Assembly: GCF_000760515.2 (NCBI RefSeq)
Contig: NW_013546154.1
Location: 28,926-92,925 of the forward strand
Source of the DNA: Mitosporidium daphniae
Lineage: Eukaryota; Microsporidia
Direction: 5' to 3'
DNA: 64,000 bases
Below the pieces are notes generated by a model. That model ran no database searches and was not told the DNA's origin. It saw nothing but the letters and a program-made list of their open reading frames with translations. Made by a program: the position numbers and the translations under genes. This document shows positions 54,432 through 64,000 of this stretch, piece after piece. The number at the start of each line of letters is the position of its first letter. Within the stretch, counting starts at the first letter, position 1.

Positions 54432-55778
54432 TTAACTCTCCTTACGCTCGACAATTTTAGACCTAAGGCCAAGATGAGGAACTGCTCCTGGAGCAGAGTG
54501 CTTCCTTCTATTTTCCTCTTTGCGCTTCTGTGATTCAAGGATAATTCTTTTCTCCCTTTGGGCAGAAGATATTGGCTTTGGAATGTGCCGATGTGTGGAT
54601 ATTCGTTTAACTTCTGGGATTTGCGAATATTTGGCCTTCAAAGCGGCTCCATAGTTAAGCGCCTCGGATTGACGTGAGGGAAGGGCAGAGGACCGAGAAG
54701 AAGCTTGCGATCTCCAATAGCGAATTGATCCATCATCTGAGGATGAAAAAATAAACTGATTATCCATGGACCAGCGAACAGAAAAGACCTTTTGCATTCT
54801 TTTGGTGTGGTATACATCCCTGCTCCGTCCATGTTTAGTGGAGAAAATACGCAAGGTGTGGTCGTAGGATCCAGAGACTAGCTCTTCACCTGTGGGTGAG
54901 AAATCCAGGTCTAATAAGGCAGAGGTGTGTCCCTCCAGAACGTTCAAGGGCATATCAAGTCGCCGCATGTCAAAAAGATATGCGTTTGAATCTTCATTAG
55001 CAACGGCAAAATTTAAGGGCTCCATTGGGTTCCAGCAAAGTGAATTTGATTTCATCGTTAAAGTCACCCTGGCAAGTGGGGAGTCCATCCTCAAATCTAA
55101 AAGACCAACTGTTCGATCCAATCCACAAGTACCTAAAATGCTTGCATCTGCGCTATTGAACCGTACGTGGGTAAGAGTCTCCAAGCCGGGACGTGACCAA
55201 CGTGTAGTTGCTGTGTTTCTGTCGTGGTTCCATAAGCTAACAACCCCCCCAGCCGCGGTAACAAAAGTATTATCAAAGGGATGATGATCAAGTCCAGAGA
55301 CACAGTCTCCAATTTCAAAAGAACGGATGGGCGAATTTGAAGTAGAAGCTGAGGTGTCCCAAAGATGGACAAATCCGTCATCAGAGCCGGAAACAAATCG
55401 ACTACCGCTGTGGTCATTGTGAACAAATGACAATGCCCTCACAAAGCGACTGTGTGCATGGCGCATGTTCCAGCGAGTTTTCTTTGAAGAGATGTCCCAA
55501 AGCCTAAGTTCACCATCAGCAGATCCTGAAAGAAGCGTGTTTAAGATTCGAGTGTGTTTTGCCATGGCATAAACACCATCATTGTGTCCTGAAAGCGCAC
55601 CGACAAATGGTTTAGCAAAGAGACGCTCAAGCTTCACAACATTTAGGGCTCTGGTTAGCTCTCTGGGACGTGAGAATGGATGCAGCTCTGGATTCATGTT
55701 GACCTGGGTCTTAGGCATATCCTGGTTTCTTTCCCTGGAGGCAGAGGCAAACGAATGTGACAATACCTGGATTTTCAT
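54432..55778 (-). CDS. SOF1: U3 snoRNP WD40 protein Sof1/DCAF13
   Basis: Single exon, 448 residues from ATG 55778 (MKIQVLSHS...). The N-terminus has HPFSRPRELTRALNVVKLERLFAKPFVGALSGHNDGV, the Sof1 signature before the propeller. Seven WD repeats follow with repeat ends such as LRLWD, VHLWD and LRIFS. The C-terminal Sof1 domain contains HRHIPKPI and QREKRIILESQKRKEENRRKHS. It belongs to the SSU processome with Utp21. No introns despite its length. Confidence 0.93.
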   Translation of the reverse strand: MKIQVLSHSFASASRERNQDMPKTQVNMNPELHPFSRPRELTRALNVVKLERLFAKPFVGALSGHNDGVYAMAKHTRILNTLLSGSADGELRLWDISSKKTRWNMRHAHSRFVRALSFVHNDHSGSRFVSGSDDGFVHLWDTSASTSNSPIRSFEIGDCVSGLDHHPFDNTFVTAAGGVVSLWNHDRNTATTRWSRPGLETLTHVRFNSADASILGTCGLDRTVGLLDLRMDSPLARVTLTMKSNSLCWNPMEPLNFAVANEDSNAYLFDMRRLDMPLNVLEGHTSALLDLDFSPTGEELVSGSYDHTLRIFSTKHGRSRDVYHTKRMQKVFSVRWSMDNQFIFSSSDDGSIRYWRSQASSRSSALPSRQSEALNYGAALKAKYSQIPEVKRISTHRHIPKPISSAQREKRIILESQKRKEENRRKHSAPGAVPHLGLRSKIVERKES

Positions 55779-55833
55779 GATAAAAAAATTACCGTTCAAA
55801 TTAAACTAAAATGCATCAAATTTTAAATTAAAG

Positions 55834-56175
55834 CTAGCACATTTTAAGCTTGAACATTTCATTGTTGTAGTTTGTACCAAAAATAAACTTGACATTGCCC
55901 TCAGCCGCAGTCGATACAGAGCCAATGGTGACATTTGGGATGCGTGATTTTCCCACGAAAAATATGAAATTAGACAATTTCTGCACCATAGGGAAAGATT
56001 CCTCCAATAATATTGGATCAAAAAGGCGAGAAAGAACTGTCTGGACTCTCAGGGAGATCATGTCTTTGAAGTTAGGCGTGGCTATGGTAAAACGAATGTG
56101 CACATTAATTCTAGTATGGAGTGGGGATGTGGACGAAAATCCTAAAACACCCTCGTTTTTATTTTCACCCGTCAA
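55834..56175 (-). CDS. Doubtful ORF upstream of SOF1
   Basis: An open frame with beta-like alternation (VKFIFGTNYNNEMFKLKM) runs at least from 56175 to 55834 and further upstream without a stop, but the first in-frame ATG is near 56061, giving only 76 residues. The plus strand has a competing frame over the same bases. No family match. Possible genuine small gene with an unseen first exon near 56230. Confidence 0.3.
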   Translation of the reverse strand: MTGENKNEGVLGFSSTSPLHTRINVHIRFTIATPNFKDMISLRVQTVLSRLFDPILLEESFPMVQKLSNFIFFVGKSRIPNVTIGSVSTAAEGNVKFIFGTNYNNEMFKLKMC

Positions 56176-56235
56176 GATGTGCGATTGATTTAAAAGATAA
56201 GTAAGATTTTGCTCTAGCTTGAAAGATTTAGAAAT

Positions 56236-56577
56236 ATGGTGAACGCAAATTATAGCGTGTATCTGGATGACTTGAATTTCTTTAGAGTCGGTGCTAGAAT
56301 TATTGGCATATTCAAAATTTCCGTAAAAGACAACAAGATTTTGTTTTCACTGATAACAAATGTTGTCTCCGCAATTATCCATTTAATGCCTTCGCAGCCG
56401 CAGCATCCAGATTGGTGTGATGCGGTAAAAAAATATATAAACTTGTCCAAAGATTCAAAAGTAATATCTAAAGAGGTGGGGCTAAAACTTTTTCGAAGCC
56501 TGCAATATGATCGGTCTTTGAGCCAAACCCTGGTATTTTCTGATGAAGCTCTTAGGATGCTTTGTAATCCACAGTAA
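56236..56577 (+). CDS. Unidentified 113-residue ORF
   Basis: ATG-initiated frame (MVNANYSVYLDDLNFFRVG...) with a well-mixed composition, a hydrophobic middle (ILFSLITNVVSAIIHLM) and a helical end. No domain recognised and no introns. It sits head-to-tail before the acyltransferase gene with about 100 bases between. A minus-strand frame overlaps it. I lean to a real gene but weakly. Confidence 0.4.
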   Translation: MVNANYSVYLDDLNFFRVGARIIGIFKISVKDNKILFSLITNVVSAIIHLMPSQPQHPDWCDAVKKYINLSKDSKVISKEVGLKLFRSLQYDRSLSQTLVFSDEALRMLCNPQ

Positions 56578-56682
56578 TTTGGCGTTAAATAGCAAAATGT
56601 GCTCGCTGCCCTCCCCTTTACAAATTGCAAAGTCTAAATGGCCAATAAATCACAATTTTGCAAAATGAGATTTTAATTTTAA

Positions 56683-57692
56683 ATGTCCACTGGCAATTCA
56701 TTTAAACGTTACTCGTTAATTGTTTCATGCATCATTTTGACAATTTTTGTCATTAGTATTAGCCTGCTTGCAGTTATAGTACAAATCATTACATTTCCCT
56801 TTACATCGCCCGAATTTTTCTACCACATCAACTGTTATATTGCTTTCACGATTTGGAGAAGCTTGAATTTTATTTTGTTCAAAGTAAATGGAAGTCCACC
56901 ATCGATTGACATTTCTTTTGAAGGATTTCCAAATGGTGTAAATCAGAATGAAATTCCAGAAAAGGAATCTGCAATCATTGTGAGCAACCACATTTCAGCC
57001 ACAGATTTCTATGTCATTCATGCGGCTGCCTTAAGAAGAGGAATGCTGGGTCAAATCCGATATTTTTTAAAGGTTTGAAGAGAGTGCAGTTACTTTTATT
57101 AGGATTCTATTAAATGGATCCCAATTTATGGATTGGGCATGTGGTTCCTTGGGATGATCTATGTTAAGCGTTCTTGGACTTTGGATAAGAATAATATCAA
57201 AAAGCAATTAGCAGGGTTTTCGTATAGCACCAAAAAATGCTTCCCCATTTGGATTGTAACTTTTGCGGAGGGTTCCCGTATCACACCTTCGAAGCTCAAA
57301 GAGGTAAGTCGTGTGATCGAATTCTCCTGTTGTAGGCTCAGGAGTTTTGCAAAGAGAAGGGCGTATCTTACATTCCATCACACACGCTGGTTCCACGCTC
57401 CAAGGGATTTTGTGCTGTTCTCGACGAATTTCGCGAATCCTCTGAAGTTAAATTTATCTATGACTTTACGATTGCCTATTGGCATCCAATTCATGGATGG
57501 GGGGTTCCACCCTCCTTAGCAGATATTAATTTTGGTTTGGTCCCACCGGGGTGCAAGTTTTATGCCCACGTAAAAAGAATCCCTATCTCAGATATACCTC
57601 AAGGTCAAGAAGAAGCCTGGCTTAAAGATCTCTTCATAGAAAAAGACCAACGTTTAGGAAACATAAAGGCAAAGTGGATGCCTATAAATTAA
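56683..57692 (+). CDS. Acyl-CoA:lysophospholipid acyltransferase (LPLAT, AGPAT3/LCLAT1-like)
   Basis: Three exons (introns 57073-57102, 57304-57335) encode 315 residues. N-terminal membrane helix (IILTIFVISISLLAVIVQII), then acyltransferase motif I as SNHISATDF (NHxxxxD type), motif II IYGLGMWFLGMIYVKRSW, motif III VTFAEGSRIT (EGxR) and motif IV IPSHTLVPRSKGF. The motif III/IV text is like lysocardiolipin or lysophosphatidylinositol acyltransferases at ER or mitochondria-associated membranes. It remodels or builds glycerophospholipids. Lipid preference unknown. Confidence 0.88.
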
Positions 57693-57719
57693 TTCCGAAT
57701 AAAGTTGCATGTAAACTTT

Positions 57720-57741
57720 ATTAGGTTAGGGTTAGGGTTTG
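57720..57741. repeat. Short telomere-like TTAGGG run
   Basis: The intergenic gap after the acyltransferase contains TTAGG followed by two TTAGGG units and GTTTG. Similar CTAACCC words lie in MPE1 intron one. They match the vertebrate/fungal telomere unit that POT1 proteins bind; too short to call a former chromosome end. Confidence 0.6.
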
Positions 57742-57759
57742 TGGTACAATGATGTTGCT

Positions 57760-58716
57760 CTATATTAGATGGGAAACGAGTCCAATCAAAATCATGACTG
57801 CTGAAATTATTAGTGTGGCCGTGATTGAAGCTTGGGAGTTCATGTGAAAGAAAATCGAAAAAAACAGGATAATTTCATTGGTCGAGATGATATCATAAAG
57901 AAATTGGATGAACAGGCCCGTAAGAACGAACCCGGAAATGATGGTTATCACTCTGGATATGATAAGTCCCAAAAATTTCATCTTAACCAAAGCTAGGAGG
58001 AAGGGAAACCTCCCACCGGCGGCATTTTTGCGAAACTTGTATTCCAGCGAAATATAGCCAAAGTATTTAAAGGTAGCATAGGAGAAAACAAAAACATGTG
58101 CATAATACGGAGAAGGATCCCATCCCAGGATGATTTCAATCGTAGAAAATGTGGCTCTTTTGTGGAAGCCATAGGCCTCGCGCCAAGCAGGCCCGTCAGG
58201 CAGCCAGACAATCGTCGAAAAATGATAAGCAATGGCACCTACAGAAAGATGCTCCATAATCATCAAAAAAAGACAAGAAAAGAGCCTAGGATAATAATCG
58301 GAAAAGTTTAACGCAAATGGCAAAAAAGGATAGAACCCGGTCTTCAGGTATTCCGAGATAAAAAATACCGAAAATGAGGTGGAGACCAAACAGTGCAAAG
58401 ATCTTCCATAGCTCGTAATGGAAAATACAATAGGAAGAATCCCAGGCATCACGTATTGACCATAGTAAAAGATATTTAAAAATATTGAAACAGGATTCAC
58501 ATTTATGTTGGGGCCAAATGAAGATGGAGATGATTGTACCATGGGCATTCTATTTTTGTCGGAAGCATAAGTCATTACTTTTGAATCAACTTCTTGTACT
58601 TCAAGTTCTTTTGGTTCATATAAAGCGACAGGCATGCCATCTTGACCAATAAGCCCATGAGAAACCCCTATAAGTGCGGCAAGAATCAAAAGATTCCATA
58701 CTTGGAACCGTATCAT
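57760..58716 (-). CDS. Multi-pass membrane protein with signal peptide, unknown
   Basis: Single exon, 318 residues from ATG 58716. Signal peptide (IRFQVWNLLILAALIGVSHG), a polar stretch of about 60 residues, then six or so hydrophobic segments (PVSIFLNIFYYGQYVMPGILPIVF, SVFFISEYL, FSCLFLMIMEHLSVGAIAYHF, a late ISRVITIISGFVLTGLFIQFLY and the C-terminal ATLIISAVMILIGLV). A loop WLPDGPAWREAYGFHKRA is conspicuous. No family recognised with confidence. Likely an ER or Golgi membrane protein. Starts 84 bases from the divergent dehydrogenase gene. Confidence 0.6.
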   Translation of the reverse strand: MIRFQVWNLLILAALIGVSHGLIGQDGMPVALYEPKELEVQEVDSKVMTYASDKNRMPMVQSSPSSFGPNINVNPVSIFLNIFYYGQYVMPGILPIVFSITSYGRSLHCLVSTSFSVFFISEYLKTGFYPFLPFALNFSDYYPRLFSCLFLMIMEHLSVGAIAYHFSTIVWLPDGPAWREAYGFHKRATFSTIEIILGWDPSPYYAHVFVFSYATFKYFGYISLEYKFRKNAAGGRFPFLLALVKMKFLGLIISRVITIISGFVLTGLFIQFLYDIISTNEIILFFSIFFHMNSQASITATLIISAVMILIGLVSHLI

Positions 58717-58800
58717 GAAGCCAAAAAATGCTGTGTGATTTTTTAAGCCAATCAATTTTTAGAGGAAAATAAACTTTAAAGCAGAAATTTAACCACATCA

Positions 58801-59784
58801 ATGCCATCTTTGGTGAAGATTTCTAAAGTTGCCGTGATTGGGGCTGGTCAAATGGGGGCAGGTATTGCCCAAGTGGTGGCTCAAAAGGCACAGCTTCCCG
58901 TTTATCTATTTGACTCCGAACCTGGAGCTTTAAAGCTGGCAATTGCATCAATTGAATCAAGATTAATTATGGACGTCGAGAAAGGGAAAACATCTACACA
59001 CGAATATAGGCTTGCAAGATCTAGAATTCAACATATCGATAAATTGGAGCAGGCTTCAGATGCAGACATAATAATCGAAGCTATAAATGAAGATTTGGCG
59101 ATAAAGACCAAGCTTTTCAAGCAGCTCAACTCGATCGTGAATAAAGAGGCAATTTTGGCGTCAAACACTTCCTCTATTAGTATCACTAAATTGGCATCGG
59201 TAGTTGAAAATCCAGAACGAGTATATCTTTACATTTATCATTGCTCTGTTTAGGTGATCGGAATGCACTTTATGAAACCAGGTAAGTGAATGATCTCTTA
59301 TGGACCAGTCCCTGTTATGCCGTTGGTTGAGCTTGTTCGTGGATTTTCAACAAGTGATTCCACTGTTCAGAAGATTGTTTCGTTTTCAAAACTGCTGGGA
59401 AAAGCGATCGGATTTGCAAAAGATACTCCTGGCTTTCTGGTAAACAGGCTATACATGCCTTACATCAACGAGGCAGTATATGCCCTTTCAGAAGTATTTT
59501 AAAAGACATAAGATATAGGGGATAGCGACAAGAGATGATATTGATTTAATGATGAAGAGCGGGTGTAATCTGCCAATGGGTCCATTGGAGGTAGCAGACT
59601 TTATTGGCCTGGACACTTGTCTTTCCATTATGCAAGGTAGTTGTTATTGGGATCATCATTACTAGTGCTACATTCGCAACTTGGAGATCCTAAATATCGT
59701 CCATGCCCACTTTTAGCGCAGTATGTAGATGCGGGGCACCTGGGAAGAAAGGTTGGAAAGGGCTTTTACTTGTACAAAAATTGA
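58801..59784 (+). CDS. HADH: 3-Hydroxyacyl-CoA dehydrogenase (short chain)
   Basis: Third step of beta-oxidation, NAD-dependent. Five exons (introns 59221-59253, 59282-59308, 59494-59518, 59637-59665; the second exon is 28 bases) encode 289 residues. Rossmann start [46 protein letters not shown], then [16 protein letters not shown] with the catalytic His, [17 protein letters not shown] and [16 protein letters not shown], and the terminal [11 protein letters not shown]. All family landmarks are in place. No clear presequence, so it could be mitochondrial with an internal signal or peroxisomal; no SKL end. Confidence 0.94.
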
Positions 59785-59947
59785 GAAGACGAATAAAATG
59801 CGTGCAATGTGCCGTGCTGTGTGATATGATTTGAATTTAATGTTAACTTTGTGGCCAATTAATTTTTCGTGCCTTTACACTCGAGGGGCTTGCAAGCGGG
59901 GCGTTTTAAATTTTAGGATTCTTTATTCGCAGCATTTATCGTGCAAC

Positions 59948-60775
59948 TCAAATGCACAAAATAAGATGAGAAAGGGAAATTAAAGCCACCACCACTATAG
60001 ACGGAGCAATTGGAAACGACCAGGATTCATCTGAGGCAGTGGTGGTGCGAGAAAGCGATCTATTGATGGAAAGCGACGTTGAATTTTGGAAAGTCGATGC
60101 TGATGTGATAGATCTATGCGTTTGTGCAGATGTAGATGTAGCTGTTATAAATGTGGTGGGGGTCTGCTCAAATGATGTCGGTATTGAGTCTGTAGTTGCT
60201 TGGGTGGCTGGGCTTGAAGATGTGGGAATTGATTGAATATTGGAGGAAACCACGCCGCTAGTTGGTACCATACTGGAAAATGGCACTGGAACTATTGTAC
60301 TGATTGCAGATGAGGGAAAAGAGGTATCAGTGGAAGCAAAAGATGTGCTAACGATGATAAAAGAGGTCAAAGCAGAGGTACTGGCTGGGACGGTGTTAGT
60401 AATGGGAAAAGAAGTAATAATCTCAGCAGAGGTACTAATTGGAACAGAGGTAATTGGAATAGAGGTGATCGGAACAGAGGTAATCGGAACAGAGGTAATC
60501 GGAACAGAGGTAATCGGAACAGAAGTAATCGGAGCAGAAGTAATCGGAGCAGAAGTAATCGGAACAGAAGTAATCGGAACAGAGGTAATAATGGTGACAG
60601 AAGTTTCTGGGATTGAAGATCTTGTAGACACTGGTATGATAGCTGTAGATTCTGTTCTAAATGAAGTTGGAAATATAGATGTCGCCAGCGAACTAACGGG
60701 CACAATAAATGCGCATGGCGATGCAATAATGAATAACACCAAAAGCAATGCACCTGGTGTCGAAATTTGGAGCAT
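59948..60775 (-). CDS. Mucin-like GPI-anchored surface protein with VPITS repeats
   Basis: Single exon, 275 residues from ATG 60775. Signal peptide (MLQISTPGALLLVLFIIASP), a Ser/Thr-rich ectodomain over 50 percent Ser, Thr, Pro, Ile and Val, with ten tandem five-residue units of the VPITS/APITS type, and a hydrophobic tail (SIVVVALISLSHLILCI) after a small-residue region, typical of a GPI signal. Such proteins are heavily O-glycosylated wall or spore-surface proteins. Low-complexity composition prevents homology assignment. Divergent from another surface protein at 60981. Confidence 0.78.
   Translation of the reverse strand: MLQISTPGALLLVLFIIASPCAFIVPVSSLATSIFPTSFRTESTAIIPVSTRSSIPETSVTIITSVPITSVPITSAPITSAPITSVPITSVPITSVPITSVPITSIPITSVPISTSAEIITSFPITNTVPASTSALTSFIIVSTSFASTDTSFPSSAISTIVPVPFSSMVPTSGVVSSNIQSIPTSSSPATQATTDSIPTSFEQTPTTFITATSTSAQTHRSITSASTFQNSTSLSINRSLSRTTTASDESWSFPIAPSIVVVALISLSHLILCI
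60441..60590. repeat. Ten 15-bp tandem repeats coding VPITS
   Basis: Ten contiguous 15-base units of the form GGAACAGAGGTAATC (plus strand) with single-base variants; three consecutive units are identical. They encode the pentapeptide repeats of the minus-strand surface protein. A 15-bp unit preserves frame, so repeat number is likely polymorphic. Confidence 0.92.
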
Positions 60776-60980
60776 AATTGAACCGATGCTTGGCAAATAT
60801 ATAATGTCATAAGAAGACTGATGATCACATCGCTCAATGAGGAGAGTATTTTGGATTCGCTCATCAAAAGCTTCCAAAAATGGAAATCCAGATACAAACC
60901 TGCTTAAAGGAATTCTTTAATCAGAATGGTACTGTAAACAAAAAGGAGCATGCCTTTGTGCCTTTTTTATCGCACTATAG

Positions 60981-61409
60981 ATGCTTCGAAGTCTGATCTT
61001 CATATGCCTCCTCATCACTTTTGTCTTGGCTGACGACACAAACACAAGTTCAACCATGGAGATTCCGACGATCTCTCCTACAATTGACCCATCAGGCATG
61101 ACAGTGATAAATGTTACATCCGTTGTGCCCACAGCAACTGTTGAAGTTCCGGCAACAACTACCATCCAATGCGACACCAACATTGATCCTGTGTGTATTC
61201 CCCTTGTCACCGTGGAGACAAGTACAACTTCGATTTTCGGATCTACGTTCTACACAAATGTATCTACGGCGTTGGAAAGTTTGATGAATTCGATTGTAAA
61301 TGGGACCGGGCCAGAAAGCAGCACTAGTAGCCTTAAGGAAAGGCTTTCAACACAAATCGTAGCCACAATTTTAAGTGTCAGTATAGCATTAGCGATTCTC
61401 GTAATTTGA
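60981..61409 (+). CDS. Small mucin-like GPI-anchored surface protein
   Basis: Single exon, 142 residues. Signal peptide (MLRSLIFICLLITFVLADD), a Thr/Ser/Val-rich domain with several N-glycosylation sites (NTS, NVT, NVS, NGT), two cysteines (TIQCDTNIDPVC) that could form one disulfide, and a hydrophobic tail (IVATILSVSIALAILVI) forming a GPI signal. Architecture matches the divergent neighbour 205 bases away. Function unknown beyond a likely cell-surface or spore-wall role. Confidence 0.72.
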   Translation: MLRSLIFICLLITFVLADDTNTSSTMEIPTISPTIDPSGMTVINVTSVVPTATVEVPATTTIQCDTNIDPVCIPLVTVETSTTSIFGSTFYTNVSTALESLMNSIVNGTGPESSTSSLKERLSTQIVATILSVSIALAILVI

Positions 61410-61489
61410 ATGTTGCTGAATAAAAGGACTTTAAAATTTAAATTTAGCTGATTGCAACTTCAATGGTGCTGGAATCAGGAATGCTCAAA

Positions 61490-62838
61490 TCAGATAAATA
61501 CATCATTGAAGCGGTACGCTTTTGCAAAGATACCTGTGATAAAACCTAAAGAGAAGCTTGTGGAAAATACCTCCGATTCCTTTCTAACCATGAGATGCGA
61601 TATTTTCACTGAGCTTGTTGTCGCGGAGCCTGTTAACATTGAGCAGATGATGCCTAGCAAATGATAGAGTCGAAGAGATCCTAAAATAAGAAAAAAAGAT
61701 ACTTGGAATCGGTGGCAGCGCAATTTCTTTATGGAAAAGATTTGAGGCCACTTTGAGGTCTAAAATGTAAGCATGTGGCGTCATACTTTGGATGTATCTT
61801 GAACAAACAAGTGCCACTGGAGAAACAAAACCAGAGTCAAAGCCAAATTCTAACGTTAGAGAACAAACAAACACACACTGTTTTTTAAAACATCAAGTCT
61901 GGGATGATTTCTTTTGGCATCTTCATGCGCAAAGTAGTGTACATATCTTTCTTCGCATGTTCTTCGATGCTCATCATCAATAAAGCTGCCGTTCAAATAT
62001 TTCAATTGCGGTAAAGTTGCAACTATTCGATGTTCAAATGGAAACCCGGCTTCTGCACTTGGGTAATTGATATATACAGAAAAAAGCCTGGAAAGTTTAC
62101 AAAACGAGCCGATGACATGCCAAAAATATTCCACTTTGTCTTGGGCATTGTCATCTTCAAGTAAAACGCAATTTTTAACAAAAATCTTTTCAACCTCATG
62201 ATCTGAAGGAAGGTTGTTAATGTTACAAGTAAGCGACAATTCGTTATCGTTGATATTGATCACTTTACATCTATGTAGTTAGCAGCATAAGCAATATAAA
62301 CCGACATACTTTGAAAATGTTCTCAATACCTTCTCTAAAGAGGAAATCCGGTTTGATTCAAGAATAATCGAATGGGCTCGTATGTCTTGAAATAAATCCA
62401 AATGGGCATCTGACACTTTGCAACATGAAAAATTCAGCTCATTGAAAAAACACGAGCGGAGACATGGAAAGATTTGCAAAAAGTTTTCGATTGGGATGGA
62501 AATGATGGCCAGTGCATTTACAGAGATCGGTATTTTCCATAAACGGCTTAAAGCATGAGAACAAGATACGCTCCTAACATGTCACAAAATGGGACCTACT
62601 CGATTGAGATGCGCGAGAGGCTGGGAAACAAATGGCAACAGAAGCGGAACGCCTCATCTAATGGCAACGCAGTGCAATGTTGAATGTATATTTCTTGGAT
62701 ATTTGGAAGCGGACACATATTCGAGTTCTCTGGAAAGGCAGTAGTGGTGTGTGCACATTGATCAATAGAAATTATCTTTACTTTTGAAAAAAGAAGATGC
62801 TCATATTTATCAACGGCACATTCCCACAATGAAGCCAT
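61490..62838 (-). CDS. Tubulin-folding cofactor E-like LRR-Ubl protein
   Basis: Six exons (introns 62599-62574, 62309-62271, 61878-61850, 61786-61760, 61702-61681) encode 401 residues. Leucine-rich repeats occupy the first two thirds (LPNIQEIYIQHCTAL, IILESNRISSLEKVL, VININDNELSLTC). The TBCE-specific block is HRIVATLPQLKYLNGSFIDDEHRRTCEERYVHYFAHE with a following NHPRL. A ubiquitin-like C-terminal part (LKVASNLFHKEIALPP, then SLRLYHLLGIICSML) ends the protein. The CAP-Gly domain that opens TBCE in most species is missing and 180 bases upstream cannot encode it. Role: helps assemble or disassemble alpha-beta tubulin. The last two introns are less certain. Confidence 0.72.
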
Positions 62839-63016
62839 AAGATGCCGTAAAATTTAAAATTCAAACTCGATTATTTCAGTGTGTGACTAGTGAGGGGGTC
62901 TTGCTTTTAATCAAGTAAAGTTTAGAGCCAAATTAAAGTGCAGACAAAATACAATGTATTGCGAAAATATATTGATTGCTAAATTCATTGGGGAGGGGTT
63001 TGCTACAGCTGCAGGG

Positions 63017-64000
63017 TTAGGCATGATATCCCGAGATGACCTCTGTATATTTTTCATACAATGCAGGATTGCTAGTTTGAACGCCCCGCGGCTCTTCACA
63101 AAAGCAGACAATCGAAGTATTGATGCCAGATCTAATCATCTCTGCCAACATTGCATATGAAAGCAGAAACTCCAATGCAGTGATGAATATGTAAATTTCA
63201 GCTGCAGATTGCGTGAGCTTGTAAAGGACAATGGAGACCAGAAATTTTCCATATAAAGACCCACCAACAGTAACGGCAAGCATTCCAAGGGTAAGGACCA
63301 CACCTGAAAGAACATCATTTACAATTAGCTCAACACCAGAACGCCGGATCAAAGACCAGCAGTCTTTTGCTGAAGAGACGAAAGAGCGGCCATATATTGC
63401 AAGCTCAGTGTAGGCAAAAAAGTTGAAATAGGAGGCAAGATTTTCAATGCATCCCAAAATACAATCAGCAATCGCGCCGACCACAGACTTCTCGTCTTTT
63501 AGAGACCTCACCATGAATCTGATTGTTTGAATTGCAGCAACGATCAAGGACCCAAAGCAAATTGATCCAAACGATGTTGTAAGAGCGCGTTGAAGACATT
63601 TGCTGATCGGAGATGAATACTTGCCTCCAGTCAAGTAAAAACTTGCAAATACACCGGAAATGGTGACGTGTAATACATTCATCAACACCTGGCAAGTCCA
63701 AAACAGGGAAAGAGTGCTAAAAGAAAAACACATCATTAAAAGACCGGGACTGAGCACTTTTTGCGATGCGGCTCCGGCTATCAAGACGAACGTGAACAGA
63801 GCGAAAGACGCATATATGAACTGCAAAATAAGCTGGAAAATCGATACAAAGACCATGGTGGGATAAAACTCTAAAATTCTGAGAGTAGTTTTAAGTACAA
63901 GAGCGGTGAGCGGAATTTTATGCCGCGCTCGCCAAAAGAACAAACTGTTGATAAGAAACATAATTCCGAGCAAGATAGAAGGCAGGATTGCAGTTCATAT
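63017..64000 (-). CDS. PNS1: Choline transporter-like protein (CTL/PNS1, SLC44), 5' partial
   Basis: The C-terminal part of a polytopic transporter. The frame is open from about 63994 to 63017; the upstream exons lie outside the window. Landmarks: FWTCQVLMNVLHVTISGVFASFYL, CLQRALTTSFGSICFGSLIVA, a loop with YFNFFAYTELAIYGRSFVSSAKDCWSLI and NDVLSG, which is the SLC44/PNS1 signature, then the last helices and a polar tail with NPALYEKYTEVIS. The extreme 5' bases contain a stop in this frame, so an intron boundary must lie within about the first 20 bases or just beyond. Substrate of relatives: choline or unknown. Confidence 0.88.

Overview
The window reads as a compact eukaryotic (fungal-lineage) nuclear contig. 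Genes sit on both strands with intergenic gaps of tens to a few hundred bases. I placed about one hundred spliceosomal introns, nearly all 22-39 nt long, and splicing each gene model at them gives an open frame with a length divisible by three. The FACT subunit ends in an acidic tail without an HMG box, which is the fungal Pob3 form, and MPE1, NNF1, SOF1, a single PKA regulatory subunit and PNS1-type transporters also fit fungi. Mitochondrial functions are present (frataxin, acyl carrier protein, enoyl-CoA hydratase, 3-hydroxyacyl-CoA dehydrogenase, a mitochondrial carrier, a PPR protein). That excludes a typical mitosome-bearing microsporidian and suggests an early-diverging fungus such as a rozellid/Cryptomycota parasite of the Paramicrosporidium type. 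The lineage is inference; no database was searched.

0-14.6 kb: UTP21 (5' truncated), a DHHC palmitoyltransferase, an ORF without methionine, a PPR protein, GINS subunit PSF1, tRNA methyltransferase TRM1 divergent from CMS1, a poorly resolved stretch with 20-bp tandem repeats, RPA2 divergent from KIN17, UBC6 and a mitochondrial carrier. 14.8-31.2 kb: a telomere-end protein POT1 with eight introns, a small membrane protein, ribose-5-phosphate isomerase divergent from kinetochore NNF1, frataxin divergent from farnesyl-diphosphate synthase, PKA regulatory subunit, an SLC17-like transporter, topoisomerase III with two GRF fingers, and a PMCA-type calcium pump.

31.7-41.6 kb: MPE1, a multi-pass membrane protein, NUP57/NUP54, a Raptor (KOG1) that lacks its WD40 propeller, ribosomal proteins uS4 and eL21, an AP sigma subunit, and an unusual kinase with a signal peptide. 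The part from 33 to 39.2 kb has no introns at all. 41.7-54.3 kb: enoyl-CoA hydratase, SF3B5, POB3, mitochondrial ACP, an EF-hand light chain, a second SLC17-like transporter, a Rac GTPase, aspartyl-tRNA synthetase, tRNA-Thr(UGU), a small BRCA1-like RING protein, a GPI-anchored fasciclin protein, an unknown protein and RPB10. 54.4-64 kb: SOF1, two weak ORFs, an acyltransferase, a membrane protein, 3-hydroxyacyl-CoA dehydrogenase, a divergent pair of mucin-like surface proteins, tubulin cofactor E and a choline-transporter-like protein cut by the window end.

Functional themes: SSU processome (UTP21, SOF1, CMS1), genome maintenance (PSF1, RPA2, TOP3, POT1, KIN17, FACT), nutrient and cAMP signalling (Raptor, PKA-R), beta-oxidation (hydratase plus dehydrogenase) and cell surface proteins. 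I saw no transposon, virus-like element, CRISPR array or rRNA. The best candidates for a second look are the POT1 with its N-terminal extension, the WD40-less Raptor, the BRCA1-like RING, the secretory kinase, the dual-start TRM1 and the GC-AG introns.
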